This document shows positions 24,982 through 34,393 of a DNA stretch of 64,000 bases, in pieces. The DNA comes from Actinokineospora iranica (GTDB taxonomy: Bacteria; Actinomycetota; Actinomycetes; Mycobacteriales; Pseudonocardiaceae). The position numbers were made by a program, and so were the translations under genes. The first letter of the stretch is position 1. Each line of letters opens with the position of its first letter. The notes beneath the pieces were generated by a model. It saw nothing but the letters and a program-made list of their open reading frames with translations. It made no database searches and was not told where the DNA came from. The stretch is from positions 222,211 through 286,210 of the forward strand of contig NZ_FMZZ01000008.1 in NCBI RefSeq assembly GCF_900101685.1, given 5' to 3'.

Positions 24982-26495
24982 GGCTTGATCGCTTCCTTGT
25001 GTAGCAGTGAGTGGCGCCTGCCGTACGCGAAATAGAGGACGACGCCCAGCGCCATCCACCCGACAAACCGCAGCCAGGTCAGCACTGTCAGGTTCAGCAT
25101 CAGCCACAGGCAGGCCGCGATCGCCAGCAGCGGGAGCACCGGCATCCACGGCACCCGGAACGCCCGGGGCAGGTCGGGCCGGGTGCGCCGCAGGACGATC
25201 ACGCCCGCGGACACCAGCACGAACGCGAACAGCGTGCCGACGTTGACCATTTCCTCCAGCTTGTCGGCGTCGAAGAAGGTCGCCGCGACCGCGACGAGCG
25301 CGCCAACGGCGATGGTGGCGCGCGCCGGGGTGCCCTTTGCGCTGGTGCGGGAGAGGCCGCGGGGGAACAGGCCGTCGCGGGACATGGCGTACACGACCCG
25401 GATCTGGCCGAGCATCAGCACCATCACCACGGTCGTCAGGCCCGCGAGCGCGCCGATGGAGATCACCTGCGCCGCCCAGTCGACGTCGTTGAGCGCGAAC
25501 GCGGTGGCCAGGGTCTTCTTGTCCTCGCTGCCGTCGGGCTTCGCGGTGGTCGCCAGCTGCTGGTAGGAGACCATGCCCACGAGCACCAGCGACACCGCGA
25601 CGTAGAGCAGGGTCACGATGGACAGCGACCCGAAGATGCCGCGCGGCACCGACCGCTGCGGGTTCTTGGTCTCTTCCGCGGTGGTGGCGACGATGTCGAA
25701 GCCGATGAACGCGAAGAACACCAGCGACGCGCCCGCCAAGAGCCCGAACCCGCCGAAGGTGCTTCCCTCCCCGCCGACAAGGTAAGAGAACAGCGACTGC
25801 TCGACGCCGCTTTCCCCGGGCGCGGCCTCTTGGGCGGGCGGGATGAACGGGCTGTAGTTGGCCGCCTTGACGTAGAAGAGGCCGAGCACGATGACGAACA
25901 GCACGATGCCGACCTTGATGCCGGTGATCACCATGCTCACCCGCGACGACAGCTTCGTGCCGATCGCCAGCAGTGTCGCGAGCACGACCACCAGCAGCAG
26001 CGCGCCCCAGTCCACGTGCAGGCCGCCGACCGTGACCACGGTCGCCGTCGTCACCGCCGGGTCGAAGCCGAACACGTAGCCCATAACCGTGTTCAGGTAG
26101 ACCGACCAGCCCTTGGACACCGCCGCGGACCCGACCGCGAGTTCGAGGACGAGGTCCCAGCCGATGATCCACGCGACGAACTCGCCGAAGGTCGCGTAAG
26201 AGAACGTGTACGCGCTACCCGCGACCGGCACAGTGGAGGCGAACTCGGCGTAGCAGAGCGCGGCCAGCGCGCAGGCGATAGCGGCGATCACGAACGCCAG
26301 CGAGACCGACGGTCCCGCGAAGTCGCCTGCCGTGCGCGCGGTAAGGGTGAAGATGCCCGCGCCGATCACCACCGCGACTCCGAAGACGACCAGGTCCCAG
26401 GTCGAGAGGTCGCGGCGGAGCCTGGTGTCCGGGTCGTCGGTGTCCGCGATCGACTGCTCCACCGACTTCGTCCGCCACAGACCGTTGCCAGGCAC
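24978..26495 (-). CDS. APC-family amino-acid permease
   Basis: Inner-membrane amino-acid transporter, 505 residues, about 12-14 helices, of the cationic amino-acid transporter (CAT) type like Rv3253c. The first helix holds VVIGAGIFTLTARTAG, the substrate-contacting GxG motif of APC carriers. It continues CYAEFASTVPVAGSAYTFSY, then IGFDIVATTAEETKNPQRSV, the conserved cytoplasmic loop, and ends FRVPWMPVLPLLAIAACLWL. GTG 26495 has AGGGAG 8 nt upstream; GTG 26531 would add 12 residues. Likely substrate arginine, lysine or a neutral amino acid; not deducible. Confidence 0.9.
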   Translation of the reverse strand: MPGNGLWRTKSVEQSIADTDDPDTRLRRDLSTWDLVVFGVAVVIGAGIFTLTARTAGDFAGPSVSLAFVIAAIACALAALCYAEFASTVPVAGSAYTFSYATFGEFVAWIIGWDLVLELAVGSAAVSKGWSVYLNTVMGYVFGFDPAVTTATVVTVGGLHVDWGALLLVVVLATLLAIGTKLSSRVSMVITGIKVGIVLFVIVLGLFYVKAANYSPFIPPAQEAAPGESGVEQSLFSYLVGGEGSTFGGFGLLAGASLVFFAFIGFDIVATTAEETKNPQRSVPRGIFGSLSIVTLLYVAVSLVLVGMVSYQQLATTAKPDGSEDKKTLATAFALNDVDWAAQVISIGALAGLTTVVMVLMLGQIRVVYAMSRDGLFPRGLSRTSAKGTPARATIAVGALVAVAATFFDADKLEEMVNVGTLFAFVLVSAGVIVLRRTRPDLPRAFRVPWMPVLPLLAIAACLWLMLNLTVLTWLRFVGWMALGVVLYFAYGRRHSLLHKEAIKP

Positions 26496-26600
26496 CGGCA
26501 AGCTCCCTCTACTTGTGGGTGAATAGGCCACGCGAGGTTATCCCCGTTGGAAGGTCCCTGCCCACCACGGGCAGTGGTTGTGATCGCGCGAGCCGGACCG

Positions 26601-28934
26601 CTACGGAACCGAGCGCCAGGAGGTCGACGTGGGGTCCGCCGGGTCCAGGCCCGCGGCGAGCGCGACCGCGCGGTCCCACTCCGGGTCGACCATGTAGTTC
26701 CCGTGTCCCAGGATTCCGGCGGCCCACCGCCGTCCGGGGAACGGGCCGCGCATCGGGTCCGGCAGCCAGTGGTCGCCGCCCAGCACGAGCGCCCCGGTGG
26801 GGCTTACCTTGGCCGCGGGTAGCGGGCCGACGGTGCCGTCTGCCCGGAATCCGGTTCCCAGCAGCCGCCCGTCGCACACCTGCCTGCCCCAGGTGGTCAC
26901 CGCGCCGCCCAGCGGGTCCGTGCCGCGGCACAGCGACCGCCACCGGATTCCCAGTTGCCCGGCCAGTTGCGCCAGCGACTCGTGCGGCACCGCGCCGGGA
27001 AACGCGCGCGGGTACGCCCACTGAAGCTGCGACCCGACCGTCACCAGGCCGAGCCGCTGCCGCTCCGGCTCGTTCATCGACTCCAGCAGCCGCGCCGCGG
27101 TGACCGCGACAAGCAGGCTTCCCTGACTGTGCCCGGTCAGCACGACACGGGTGGACGGATCGCGGAGATGCTCGACCACCCGCGCGGCCAACTCGGGCGC
27201 GACCTTCAGCGCGTAGCACGGCGGCACGGTCGGGTGCGCCTCGCGCGGCCAGAACGAGGCGAGGTCGGCCAGCACGCCCAGCCGCCTGCCCGCTTCCGGT
27301 TTCTTGGCGGCGGTGTAGACCGCCCGCAGGAGAGACGCGGCGAGCAGGCCCAGCGTCACGATGCCCAGTCCGGACAGCGGGCTCATCCACTCCGGTGTCC
27401 GGATTCCGGCGACCCGCATCGTCACCGAGATCCCCGCCCCCGCGGCCAGCACCCCCGCCGTGGCCAGCAGCATCCGGTGCATGTTGCGGCGCTGCCAGCC
27501 CGCCAGCCGCCACGCGCGCAGCGCCCTGGCCGCGTCGCGCGGCTTCCCCTGGTGCAGCAGATCGATCTCCCGGTAGCCCTCCGGGACTACCAGCAGCCGG
27601 ATAGCCGCCACCGCCAGGCTGGGGACCGCCACCGCCGCGCCGATCACCGCTGCCGCGCCCCACAGCAGGGTGACCTGCTCGTATCCCTGCGGCAGCATGA
27701 TGTCGCCGTCGCCGACCAGCTCCCGCAGCGTGATCGACAGGCCCGCGCCGAGCCCGCCGCCGAGCAGCCCGGCGAACGCCAGCACCGGCGCGGCCATCCA
27801 GCCCCCCGCCCACGGCCGCAGGTCGCCGGGCAGGCCGGACCAGGTGCGCCGGGCGAGCAGCGCGGCGGGCACGAGCAGCAGGCCGAGCAGCACCACGGCC
27901 CCGATCAGCCCGCCCGCGATCGCCTCCACCGTCGAGCCGGTGCCCGGGAGCCCGCCGGGAACCGGCCGCATGACCGCGGCCGCCGCGACGGCCAGGCCGG
28001 TGGCCGCGCTCAGCAGCACTGTCCGGGAACCGCGGCCGAGCGCGACCCGCAGCCACCGCCCGCCCCGCCTCGGCTCCGCGCCCCTCGGGTCGTCGAGCAG
28101 CAGGGCGCCCAGCGCCATCGCCGCGATCACCACCAGCGCGCCGACCCACAGCCCGCGCGCCAGACCGCCCGAGGGCGGGTGGAACGGTCCGCCGAGCGGG
28201 ATCAGCGCCACCGTGGCCAGCGCCGTGACCACGTGCAGCGTGCGCAAGGCCGGGGTGTCGGGGTCGGCGACCAGATTGCGGCCGGGCAGCTGGACCCGGG
28301 TGTTCGGCGGCGCGGCGGGCGGATTCGGCGCCGCCGGGGTCTCCCACGCGACCGACGAGATCCGGTGCAGCACGAAGATCGCCAGCAGCGCGGGCAGCAC
28401 CCCCACGGCCTGCCGGAAGGGATAGGCCGCGCGCAGGTCTTCCGGCACCCAGGCCAGGCAGCCGGTGCCGGGCGCCAGGCATTGCGCGGCCAGCAAATCA
28501 AGGCTCACCACCGCCGTTTGCGCTACCAGCAGCGCGGTAAGCAGCAGGGCGGCCAAACGTAAGAGTGATCGGTTAAGTAGACCGAGCAGGCGGGCAGCGC
28601 GGTGACCGCTGGGGATGGGCGGGAGCATCCAATGCGCCATGTTGGCCAACGAAAACGGAAACAGCAGCGCCCACGTGGCCTTCGCCCACCCGCCGGAGGT
28701 CATCGCGCCCCAGACATACCCCTCGACCACGCGGGGCACCGACCTGCCCTCGGCCCGCAGCACCGGGCCCGGCGCCGGGCGTCGCAGCCGGTCAGCGGGC
28801 CGGACGACCCGCCCGACCCCGTCCCCCGCGACGTCGACCGCCGCCACCGCGGACACCAGCGATTCCGCGCTGGTCCCCATGATCCCGTGCACGCGCAGTT
28901 CCACCACACGGGTTTCCGAGCCACTCAGCAGCAC
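26601..28934 (-). CDS. Multi-helix membrane protein with alpha/beta-hydrolase elements
   Basis: 777-residue protein of unrecognised family. The N-terminus [17 protein letters not shown] looks like the first strand and oxyanion HG loop of an alpha/beta hydrolase. Residues 85-540 contain about ten hydrophobic helices (for example [20 protein letters not shown]). The nucleophile elbow [15 protein letters not shown] follows, with Ser603, and a late histidine in [11 protein letters not shown] could complete a triad. The membrane block thus seems inserted inside a hydrolase fold, which suggests a membrane-embedded lipase or esterase. GTG 28934 has GGGGGAG 6-7 nt upstream. It is divergent from sahH (111 bp). 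Confidence 0.75.
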   Translation of the reverse strand: MLLSGSETRVVELRVHGIMGTSAESLVSAVAAVDVAGDGVGRVVRPADRLRRPAPGPVLRAEGRSVPRVVEGYVWGAMTSGGWAKATWALLFPFSLANMAHWMLPPIPSGHRAARLLGLLNRSLLRLAALLLTALLVAQTAVVSLDLLAAQCLAPGTGCLAWVPEDLRAAYPFRQAVGVLPALLAIFVLHRISSVAWETPAAPNPPAAPPNTRVQLPGRNLVADPDTPALRTLHVVTALATVALIPLGGPFHPPSGGLARGLWVGALVVIAAMALGALLLDDPRGAEPRRGGRWLRVALGRGSRTVLLSAATGLAVAAAAVMRPVPGGLPGTGSTVEAIAGGLIGAVVLLGLLLVPAALLARRTWSGLPGDLRPWAGGWMAAPVLAFAGLLGGGLGAGLSITLRELVGDGDIMLPQGYEQVTLLWGAAAVIGAAVAVPSLAVAAIRLLVVPEGYREIDLLHQGKPRDAARALRAWRLAGWQRRNMHRMLLATAGVLAAGAGISVTMRVAGIRTPEWMSPLSGLGIVTLGLLAASLLRAVYTAAKKPEAGRRLGVLADLASFWPREAHPTVPPCYALKVAPELAARVVEHLRDPSTRVVLTGHSQGSLLVAVTAARLLESMNEPERQRLGLVTVGSQLQWAYPRAFPGAVPHESLAQLAGQLGIRWRSLCRGTDPLGGAVTTWGRQVCDGRLLGTGFRADGTVGPLPAAKVSPTGALVLGGDHWLPDPMRGPFPGRRWAAGILGHGNYMVDPEWDRAVALAAGLDPADPTSTSWRSVP

Positions 28935-29045
28935 GATTTCTCCCCCGGTCGCACCCCCCGGCGCGGATCACCCCTCGAGCCGCTCCACGCCTCCTACCAC
29001 AACGGTAGTCTTCCGCTGGAACCCGAAGTCTGGAGGATTTACCCG

Positions 29046-30536
29046 ATGACCGCAGAAGACACGCGGACCACGACCGGGGCTAGCTATGCGCAGACGCGCA
29101 ACGGCATTGATTTCGCCGTGGCCGATCTCTCCCTGGCCGAGTTCGGCCGCAAGGAGATCCGGCTGGCCGAGCACGAGATGCCGGGCCTGATGGCCCTGCG
29201 CCGCGAGTACGCGGAGGTGTACCCGCTGCGGGGCGCCCGCGTCTCCGGGTCGCTGCACATGACCGTCCAGACCGCGGTGTTGATCGAGACACTGGTCGCC
29301 CTCGGCGCCGAGGTCCGCTGGTGCTCGTGCAACATCTTCTCCACCCAGGACCACGCGGCCGCCGCCGTCGTGGTCGGCCCGCACGGCACGCCGGAGGAGC
29401 CCAAGGGCGTCCCGGTCTACGCCTGGAAGGGCGAGACCCTGCCGGAGTACTGGTGGGCGACCGAGAAGATGATGACCTGGCCGGACGGCGGCGGCCCGAA
29501 CATGATCCTCGACGACGGCGGCGACGCGACGCTGCTGGTCCACAAGGGCGTGCAGTACGAGAAGGCGGGCGTGGTGCCCGCGTTCTCCGACGATGACCCG
29601 GAGGAATGGGGCATCATCCTGGAGACGCTGCGCGACTCGCTGGCGGCCGACTCGGGCAAGTGGACCAGGATCGCCGCCGACATCCGCGGCGTCACCGAGG
29701 AGACCACCACCGGCGTGCTCCGCCTCTACCAGCTGGCCGCCGCGGGCGAGCTGCTGTTCCCGGCGATCAACGTCAACGACTCGGTGACCAAGAGCAAGTT
29801 CGACAACCGCTACGGCATCCGCCACTCGCTGGTCGACGGCATCAACCGCGGCACCGACGTCCTCATCGGCGGAAAGCTCGCCGTGGTCTGCGGCTACGGC
29901 GACGTCGGCAAGGGCTCGGCCGAGAGCCTGCGCGCGCAGGGCGGCCGGGTGGTCGTCACCGAGATCGACCCGATCTGCGCCCTGCAGGCAGCGATGGACG
30001 GCTACGAGGTCCGCTCGCTCGACGAGGTCATCGAGAAGGCCGACATCGTGATCACCACGACCGGCAACAAGGACGTGGTGACCGCGGCGCACATGTCGCG
30101 GATGAAGCACCAGGCGATCCTGGGCAACGTCGGCCACTTCGACAACGAGCTCGACATGGCGGGCCTGGCCCGCTGGCCCGGGGTGCGGCGGATCAACATC
30201 AAGCCGCAGGTGGACGAGTGGGTGTTCCCCGACGGGCACTCGATCATCGTGCTGTCCGAGGGCCGCCTGATGAACCTGGGCAACGCCACCGGCCACCCCA
30301 GCTTCGTCATGTCGAACAGCTTCTCCAACCAGGTGATCGCCCAGGTCGAGCTGTTCACCAAGCACGAGGAGTACGACAAGGAGGTCTACCGCCTCCCCAA
30401 GAAGCTGGACGAGAAGGTCGCCCGCATCCACCTCGAAGCGCTCGGCGGCACTCTCACCAAGCTGACCAAGGAGCAGGCCGAGTACATCGACGTCGACGTC
30501 GACGGCCCGTTCAAGTCGGAGCACTACCGCTACTGA
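29046..30536 (+). CDS. sahH: Adenosylhomocysteinase
   Basis: NAD-dependent enzyme that splits S-adenosylhomocysteine into adenosine and homocysteine, clearing the inhibitory product of methyl transfer. 496 residues, the long bacterial form with the roughly 40-residue insert also present in mycobacteria. Motifs: [52 protein letters not shown] with the catalytic lysine and aspartate, the NAD loop [13 protein letters not shown], and the C-terminal [12 protein letters not shown] 29046 has GGAGG 10 nt upstream. I looked for an SAH riboswitch in the 110-nt upstream region and saw none. Followed by a strong terminator. Confidence 0.97.
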   Translation: MTAEDTRTTTGASYAQTRNGIDFAVADLSLAEFGRKEIRLAEHEMPGLMALRREYAEVYPLRGARVSGSLHMTVQTAVLIETLVALGAEVRWCSCNIFSTQDHAAAAVVVGPHGTPEEPKGVPVYAWKGETLPEYWWATEKMMTWPDGGGPNMILDDGGDATLLVHKGVQYEKAGVVPAFSDDDPEEWGIILETLRDSLAADSGKWTRIAADIRGVTEETTTGVLRLYQLAAAGELLFPAINVNDSVTKSKFDNRYGIRHSLVDGINRGTDVLIGGKLAVVCGYGDVGKGSAESLRAQGGRVVVTEIDPICALQAAMDGYEVRSLDEVIEKADIVITTTGNKDVVTAAHMSRMKHQAILGNVGHFDNELDMAGLARWPGVRRINIKPQVDEWVFPDGHSIIVLSEGRLMNLGNATGHPSFVMSNSFSNQVIAQVELFTKHEEYDKEVYRLPKKLDEKVARIHLEALGGTLTKLTKEQAEYIDVDVDGPFKSEHYRY

Positions 30537-30558
30537 TTTTCCCGGTTCACCGCTTTTC

Positions 30559-30593
30559 CCTGCCCCGCCGCGCAACCCGCGCGGCGGGGCAGG
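30559..30593 (+). terminator. sahH terminator
   Basis: Perfect 15-bp stem CCTGCCCCGCCGCGC / GCGCGGCGGGGCAGG with a 5-nt loop, 22 nt after the sahH stop, followed by CGTCTTTCC. Confidence 0.85.
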
Positions 30594-30710
30594 CGTCTTT
30601 CCAGCGGGGGACAGAAGATGTAACGGGTCACCCGGTTCGGACGATCTTGTGTAGTTCCGGCGCGCGCAGGGGGCGCGCCTGCGTCGGCGAACCACCCCCG
30701 GCGGGGGTGA

Positions 30711-30754
30711 GTGGGTGGCGCGCTCCTTCGGGGGAGGGGGAGCGCGCCACCCAC
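30711..30754. repeat. Long perfect inverted repeat before tmk
   Basis: GTGGGTGGCGCGCTCC, 12-nt loop (30727-30738), GGAGCGCGCCACCCAC: a 16-bp perfect dyad, immediately followed by a smaller hairpin CCACGG-CTTT-CCGTGG (30751-30766). It sits 38-80 nt before the tmk start, upstream of its -10 box, and is separate from the sahH terminator. Confidence 0.7.
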
Positions 30755-30791
30755 GGCTTTCCGTGGCCCACCCCCGCGTAGGGTCTTCCGG

Positions 30792-31430
30792 GTGGGACGA
30801 CTGATCGTGATCGAGGGCTTGGACGGCGCCGGTAAGCGCACCCTGGCAGGCAAACTGACCGCCGCTCTCGCCGAACACGGCGCCACGGTAGGCGCGCGTG
30901 CCTTCCCGCGCTACGGACAGTCGGTTACCGCCGACCTGGTTCACGACGGTCTGCACGGAAGGCTCGGCGGTCTGAGCCAGTCCGTCTACGGCATGGGCAT
31001 CCTCTATGCGCTGGACCGTCAGGGAGCGCTGACCGACCTGCGTTCGGACCTCGCCACCCACGACGTCCTCCTGCTCGACCGCTACGTCGCCTCCAACGCC
31101 GCCTACGGCGCGGCCCGCCTGCGCCAGGACGCGTCGGGCGAGTTCGTGGACTGGGTGCGCGCCATCGAGATCGAGCGGTTCGGCCTCCCGGCGCCGCACG
31201 CCCAGCTCCTCTTGCGCGTCTCGGCGACCTTGGCCGCCGAGCGGGCCGCCCACCGCGAGCACACCGACGCCCGAGCCCGCGACAAGTGGGAATCCGACAC
31301 GGCTCTCCAGGTCAGGGTCGGCGCCGTCTACGACGGGTTGGCCGCCGCGTCCTGGCTGTCTCCCTGGCACGTGCTCGACGGCGCCGCCACGCCTGACCTG
31401 TCGGCGTTGGCGGCGACCCTGCTCGGGTAA
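30792..31430 (+). CDS. tmk: Thymidylate kinase
   Basis: Phosphorylates dTMP to dTDP for DNA synthesis, 212 residues. P-loop LIVIEGLDGAGKRTLAGKLT, the base/phosphate motif AFPRYGQSVTADLVHDGLHG, the DRY-type motif VLLLDRYVASNAAYGAARLR, and a lid rich in charged residues (AHREHTDARARDKWESD). It resembles the actinobacterial form Rv3247c. GTG 30792 lies 7 nt after TAGGGT (30779-30784), so translation is probably leaderless. mtrA-mtrB-lpqB follow after a minus-strand VOC gene, as in M. tuberculosis apart from that insertion. Confidence 0.93.
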   Translation: MGRLIVIEGLDGAGKRTLAGKLTAALAEHGATVGARAFPRYGQSVTADLVHDGLHGRLGGLSQSVYGMGILYALDRQGALTDLRSDLATHDVLLLDRYVASNAAYGAARLRQDASGEFVDWVRAIEIERFGLPAPHAQLLLRVSATLAAERAAHREHTDARARDKWESDTALQVRVGAVYDGLAAASWLSPWHVLDGAATPDLSALAATLLG

Positions 31431-31435
31431 GAGAC

Positions 31436-31918
31436 CTAGAGAGCGCCCACCACGTCGGTGCCCCAGCGCGCGATCTCGGCGTCGAGGTCCAGCGGCCGGG
31501 GGCCGACGGGCGCCTCCATCTCCGGGGTCACCCGGTCGCGCGGCACGAACCAGGACACCTCGAACTCGATGCCGTCGGGGTCCTTGGCGTAGAGCGACTT
31601 GGACACCCCGTGGTCGGACATGCCGACCAGCGCGCCCACCTCGGCCAGGGCGCGCGCGAAGGCGGCCAGCTCGGTCAGCGTGCGCACCGACCAGGCCAGG
31701 TGGTAGAGCCCGACCGTGCCCTGGGTCGGGCCCTCGGCGTCCGGGCCCACCTGGAACAGGCCCAGGTCGTGGTCGTTGTCGGAGTCCGCCGCGCGCAGGA
31801 ACACCGCTCCCGGGAAGGCCCCGACCGTGTGGAAGCCGAGGACGTCCTGGTAGAAGGCCACGCTGCGCGGGAGGTGCCGGACGTAGAGCACGGCGTGGTT
31901 GAGCCTGCGGATGCCCAT
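31436..31918 (-). CDS. VOC-superfamily (catechol 2,3-dioxygenase-like) protein
   Basis: 160-residue metal-binding protein with two beta-alpha-beta-beta-beta units. RRLNHAVLYVRHLPRSVAFY and QDVLGFHTVGAFPGAVFLRA form the first; GLYHLAWSVRTLTELAAFAR and LYAKDPDGIEFEVSWFVP form the second. The ligands His (LNHAV), His (LYHLA) and Glu (IEFEV) of the extradiol dioxygenase type are in place, so it could be a single-domain ring-cleavage dioxygenase or a glyoxalase/resistance relative. ATG 31918 has AGGAG 6-7 nt upstream. It lies between tmk and mtrA on the opposite strand, an insertion relative to M. tuberculosis. Substrate unknown. Confidence 0.85.
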   Translation of the reverse strand: MGIRRLNHAVLYVRHLPRSVAFYQDVLGFHTVGAFPGAVFLRAADSDNDHDLGLFQVGPDAEGPTQGTVGLYHLAWSVRTLTELAAFARALAEVGALVGMSDHGVSKSLYAKDPDGIEFEVSWFVPRDRVTPEMEAPVGPRPLDLDAEIARWGTDVVGAL

Positions 31919-32019
31919 GGGAGCTCCTGTCACGTGTTTGTTCAAGCTTCAACCATACTCGCCGGGCGCGTTGCGCGGGCGGTGGACGAACGCGGTGTGA
32001 ACAGTGCGACGATGTGCCC

Positions 32020-32697
32020 ATGAAGGCACGTGTGCTGGTAGTGGACGACGACCCGGCTCTCGCCGAGATGCTCACGATCGTGCTGCGCGGCGAGGGGTTC
32101 GACACCGCCGTGGTGGCCGACGGCTCGCGGGCGCTGCCCGCCCTGCGCGAGCTGAAACCCGATCTTGTGCTGCTCGACCTGATGTTGCCCGGGATGAACG
32201 GGATCGACGTCTGCAAGGCCATCCGCGGCGAGTCCGGGGTGCCGATCGTGATGCTCACCGCCAAGAGCGACACCGTGGACATCGTGCTCGGCCTGGAATC
32301 CGGCGCCGACGACTACGTGGTCAAGCCGTTCAAGCCCAAGGAGCTGGTCGCCCGCGTGCGCGCCCGGCTGCGCCGCACCGAGTCCGAGCCAGCCGAGACC
32401 CTGGGCATCGGCGACCTCACCATCGACGTGCCCGGCCACGAGGTCACCCGCGACGGCAGGGCCATCCAGCTCACCCCGCTGGAGTTCGACCTGCTCGTCG
32501 CCCTGGCCCGCAAGCCGCGCCAGGTGTTCACCCGCGAGGTCCTGCTCGAACAGGTTTGGGGCTACCGGCACGCCGCGGACACCCGCCTGGTCAACGTGCA
32601 CGTGCAGCGGCTGCGCTCCAAGGTCGAGCGCGACCCGGAGCACCCCGAGGTCGTGCTGACGGTGCGCGGCGTGGGGTACAAGGCAGGCCCGCCGTGA
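32020..32697 (+). CDS. mtrA: Response regulator MtrA
   Basis: Essential OmpR-family DNA-binding response regulator controlling cell-wall, division and replication-linked genes in actinobacteria. 225 residues: receiver domain with the acidic pocket VLVVDDDPALAEM, phospho-acceptor Asp53 in LVLLDLMLPGMNG, and Lys in DDYVVKPFKPKE; then the winged helix, LTPLEFDLLVALARKPRQVF, QVWGYRHAADTRLVNVHVQR and the last strand VLTVRGVGYKAGPP. Nearly identical to mycobacterial MtrA as recalled. ATG 32020 is preferred; GTG 32014 is 2 codons earlier. 13 bp separate it from mtrB. Confidence 0.97.
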   Translation: MKARVLVVDDDPALAEMLTIVLRGEGFDTAVVADGSRALPALRELKPDLVLLDLMLPGMNGIDVCKAIRGESGVPIVMLTAKSDTVDIVLGLESGADDYVVKPFKPKELVARVRARLRRTESEPAETLGIGDLTIDVPGHEVTRDGRAIQLTPLEFDLLVALARKPRQVFTREVLLEQVWGYRHAADTRLVNVHVQRLRSKVERDPEHPEVVLTVRGVGYKAGPP

Positions 32698-32710
32698 CCG
32701 AGGGGGTTCC

Positions 32711-34393
32711 GTGAAGGCGTTCCTCACCCGGCACCTGCGCAGCCTGGCCGCGGCGGTGGGCGGGCTCGTCGCGACCGGCCGCCGCCACTCCGCCGCCTTC
32801 GGCGACCTGTGGCGGCGGTCCCTGCAACTGCGGGTCGTGGTCAGCACGCTCGCGCTCGGTTCCGCGGTGGTGTTCGTCCTCGGCATGGTCTTGCAGAACC
32901 AGATCACCGAGCGCCTCCTGGGCACCAAGGAGGCGGCGGCGGTGGCCCAGACGCGCGCCGCCGTGCAGATCGCCGAACTGGAACTGGTCGGCATCAGCCG
33001 CGACTCCGACGCGATCCGCGACCGGCTCACCAGCGCGCTCAACAAGCTGACCAGCTCGTCGCCGGACCAGTCCGGCGCGGGCGCGGCAGGCGCGTTCGAG
33101 CCGGTGCTGGTCAACGACGCGCCGGACATGGCCCGGGAGGACGTCAGCGCGGCGGGCGACTACAACAGCGTTCCGAAGTCCCTGCGGGATTTCGTGCTGA
33201 GCACGCCCAACCGCACGGTTTCCCAGATCTACACCGTCGACCGCGAGGGCGAGCGGCTCACCTTCCTCATGGTCGGCGCCCCGGTCACCACCACGAACCC
33301 GGCGCTGCAGCTCTACATGCTCTATCCGCTGGCCGCTGAGCAGCGCACGATCAGCGTCGTGCAGAGCACGCTGCTCGTCGGCGGCGTCGTGCTGCTGCTG
33401 CTCTTGGCCGGAATCACCAACCTGGTAACCCGTCAGGTAGTGCTACCGGTGCGCCGAGCCGCCCGCGCCGCCGAACGGTTCGCCGACGGCGAGCTGGACG
33501 AGCGGATGGTCGTCGCGGGCGAGGACGACGTGGCCCGGCTCGCCCAGTCGTACAACGAGATGGCCGAGAGCATCGAACGGCAGATCCGGCAGCTTGAGGA
33601 GTTCGGCCAGCTCCAGCGCCGCTTCACCTCAGACGTCTCGCACGAGCTGCGGACCCCGCTCACCACGGTCCGCATGGCCGCCGACGTCTTGCACGCCTCC
33701 CGCGCGCAGTTCCCCTCGGGTCTTGCCCGGTCTACCGAGCTGCTGGTAGACGAACTCGACCGGTTCGAGACGCTCCTGGCCGACCTGCTGGAGATCTCCC
33801 GACTCGACGCGGGCGTCGAGGAACTGGTCACCGAGTACGCGGACCTGCGGGCGATCGCCCGGCGCGCGGTCGAGTCGGTGCGGGTCATCGCGCGCAACGC
33901 GGGCTCGGAGATCGTGCTCGACCTGCCCGAGGAGGAGTCGACCGCGGAGGTCGAGTCGCGGCGCGTCGAGCGGATCCTGCGCAACCTGCTCGCCAACGCC
34001 ATCGACCACGGCGAGGGCAGGCCGGTCGAGCTGCGGATGGCCATGAACGCCGACGCCATCGCCATCACCGTCCGGGACCACGGCGTCGGCCTGCGCCCCG
34101 GCGAGGCCGAGCTCGTGTTCAACCGGTTCTGGCGCGCCGACCCGTCGCGCAACCGGCACACCGGCGGCACCGGCCTCGGTCTGGCCATCAGCCTGGAGGA
34201 CGCCCGCCTGCACGGCGGCGGCCTCGACGCCTGGGGCGAGCTGGGCGCTGGCGCGTGCTTCCGGCTCACCCTGCCCCGGCTCCAGGACGTGGCCTACGTG
34301 CAGAGCCCGCTGCCGCTGACGCCCGAGGACGCCCGTCCGGCCACCCAGCCCGCGCCACAGCCGCTGTCGGTACCCGAGGAGGCGTACCCGTGA
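32711..34393 (+). CDS. mtrB: Sensor histidine kinase MtrB
   Basis: Membrane sensor kinase partner of MtrA, 560 residues. Two transmembrane helices flank an extracytoplasmic sensor region: LRVVVSTLALGSAVVFVLGM (about 42-60) and VVQSTLLVGGVVLLLLLAGI (about 217-236). HAMP: VLPVRRAARAAERFADGELD. DHp: DVSHELRTPLTTVRMAAD with phospho-acceptor His311. ATPase: RNLLANAIDHGEGRP (N box), VRDHGVGLRPGEA and GGTGLGLAIS. The C-terminus is a proline-rich tail. Start GTG 32711. Its stop overlaps lpqB (GTGA), so the three genes are one operon. Confidence 0.97.
   Translation: MKAFLTRHLRSLAAAVGGLVATGRRHSAAFGDLWRRSLQLRVVVSTLALGSAVVFVLGMVLQNQITERLLGTKEAAAVAQTRAAVQIAELELVGISRDSDAIRDRLTSALNKLTSSSPDQSGAGAAGAFEPVLVNDAPDMAREDVSAAGDYNSVPKSLRDFVLSTPNRTVSQIYTVDREGERLTFLMVGAPVTTTNPALQLYMLYPLAAEQRTISVVQSTLLVGGVVLLLLLAGITNLVTRQVVLPVRRAARAAERFADGELDERMVVAGEDDVARLAQSYNEMAESIERQIRQLEEFGQLQRRFTSDVSHELRTPLTTVRMAADVLHASRAQFPSGLARSTELLVDELDRFETLLADLLEISRLDAGVEELVTEYADLRAIARRAVESVRVIARNAGSEIVLDLPEEESTAEVESRRVERILRNLLANAIDHGEGRPVELRMAMNADAIAITVRDHGVGLRPGEAELVFNRFWRADPSRNRHTGGTGLGLAISLEDARLHGGGLDAWGELGAGACFRLTLPRLQDVAYVQSPLPLTPEDARPATQPAPQPLSVPEEAYP

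Noticed and set aside
28935..29045. Possible SAH riboswitch upstream of sahH
   Set aside because: No SAH-riboswitch core sequence or pairing found in the 111-nt leader.
28968..32282. Long minus-strand frame opposite sahH and tmk
   Set aside because: Shadow frame; only its unrelated part in another phase corresponds to the VOC gene.
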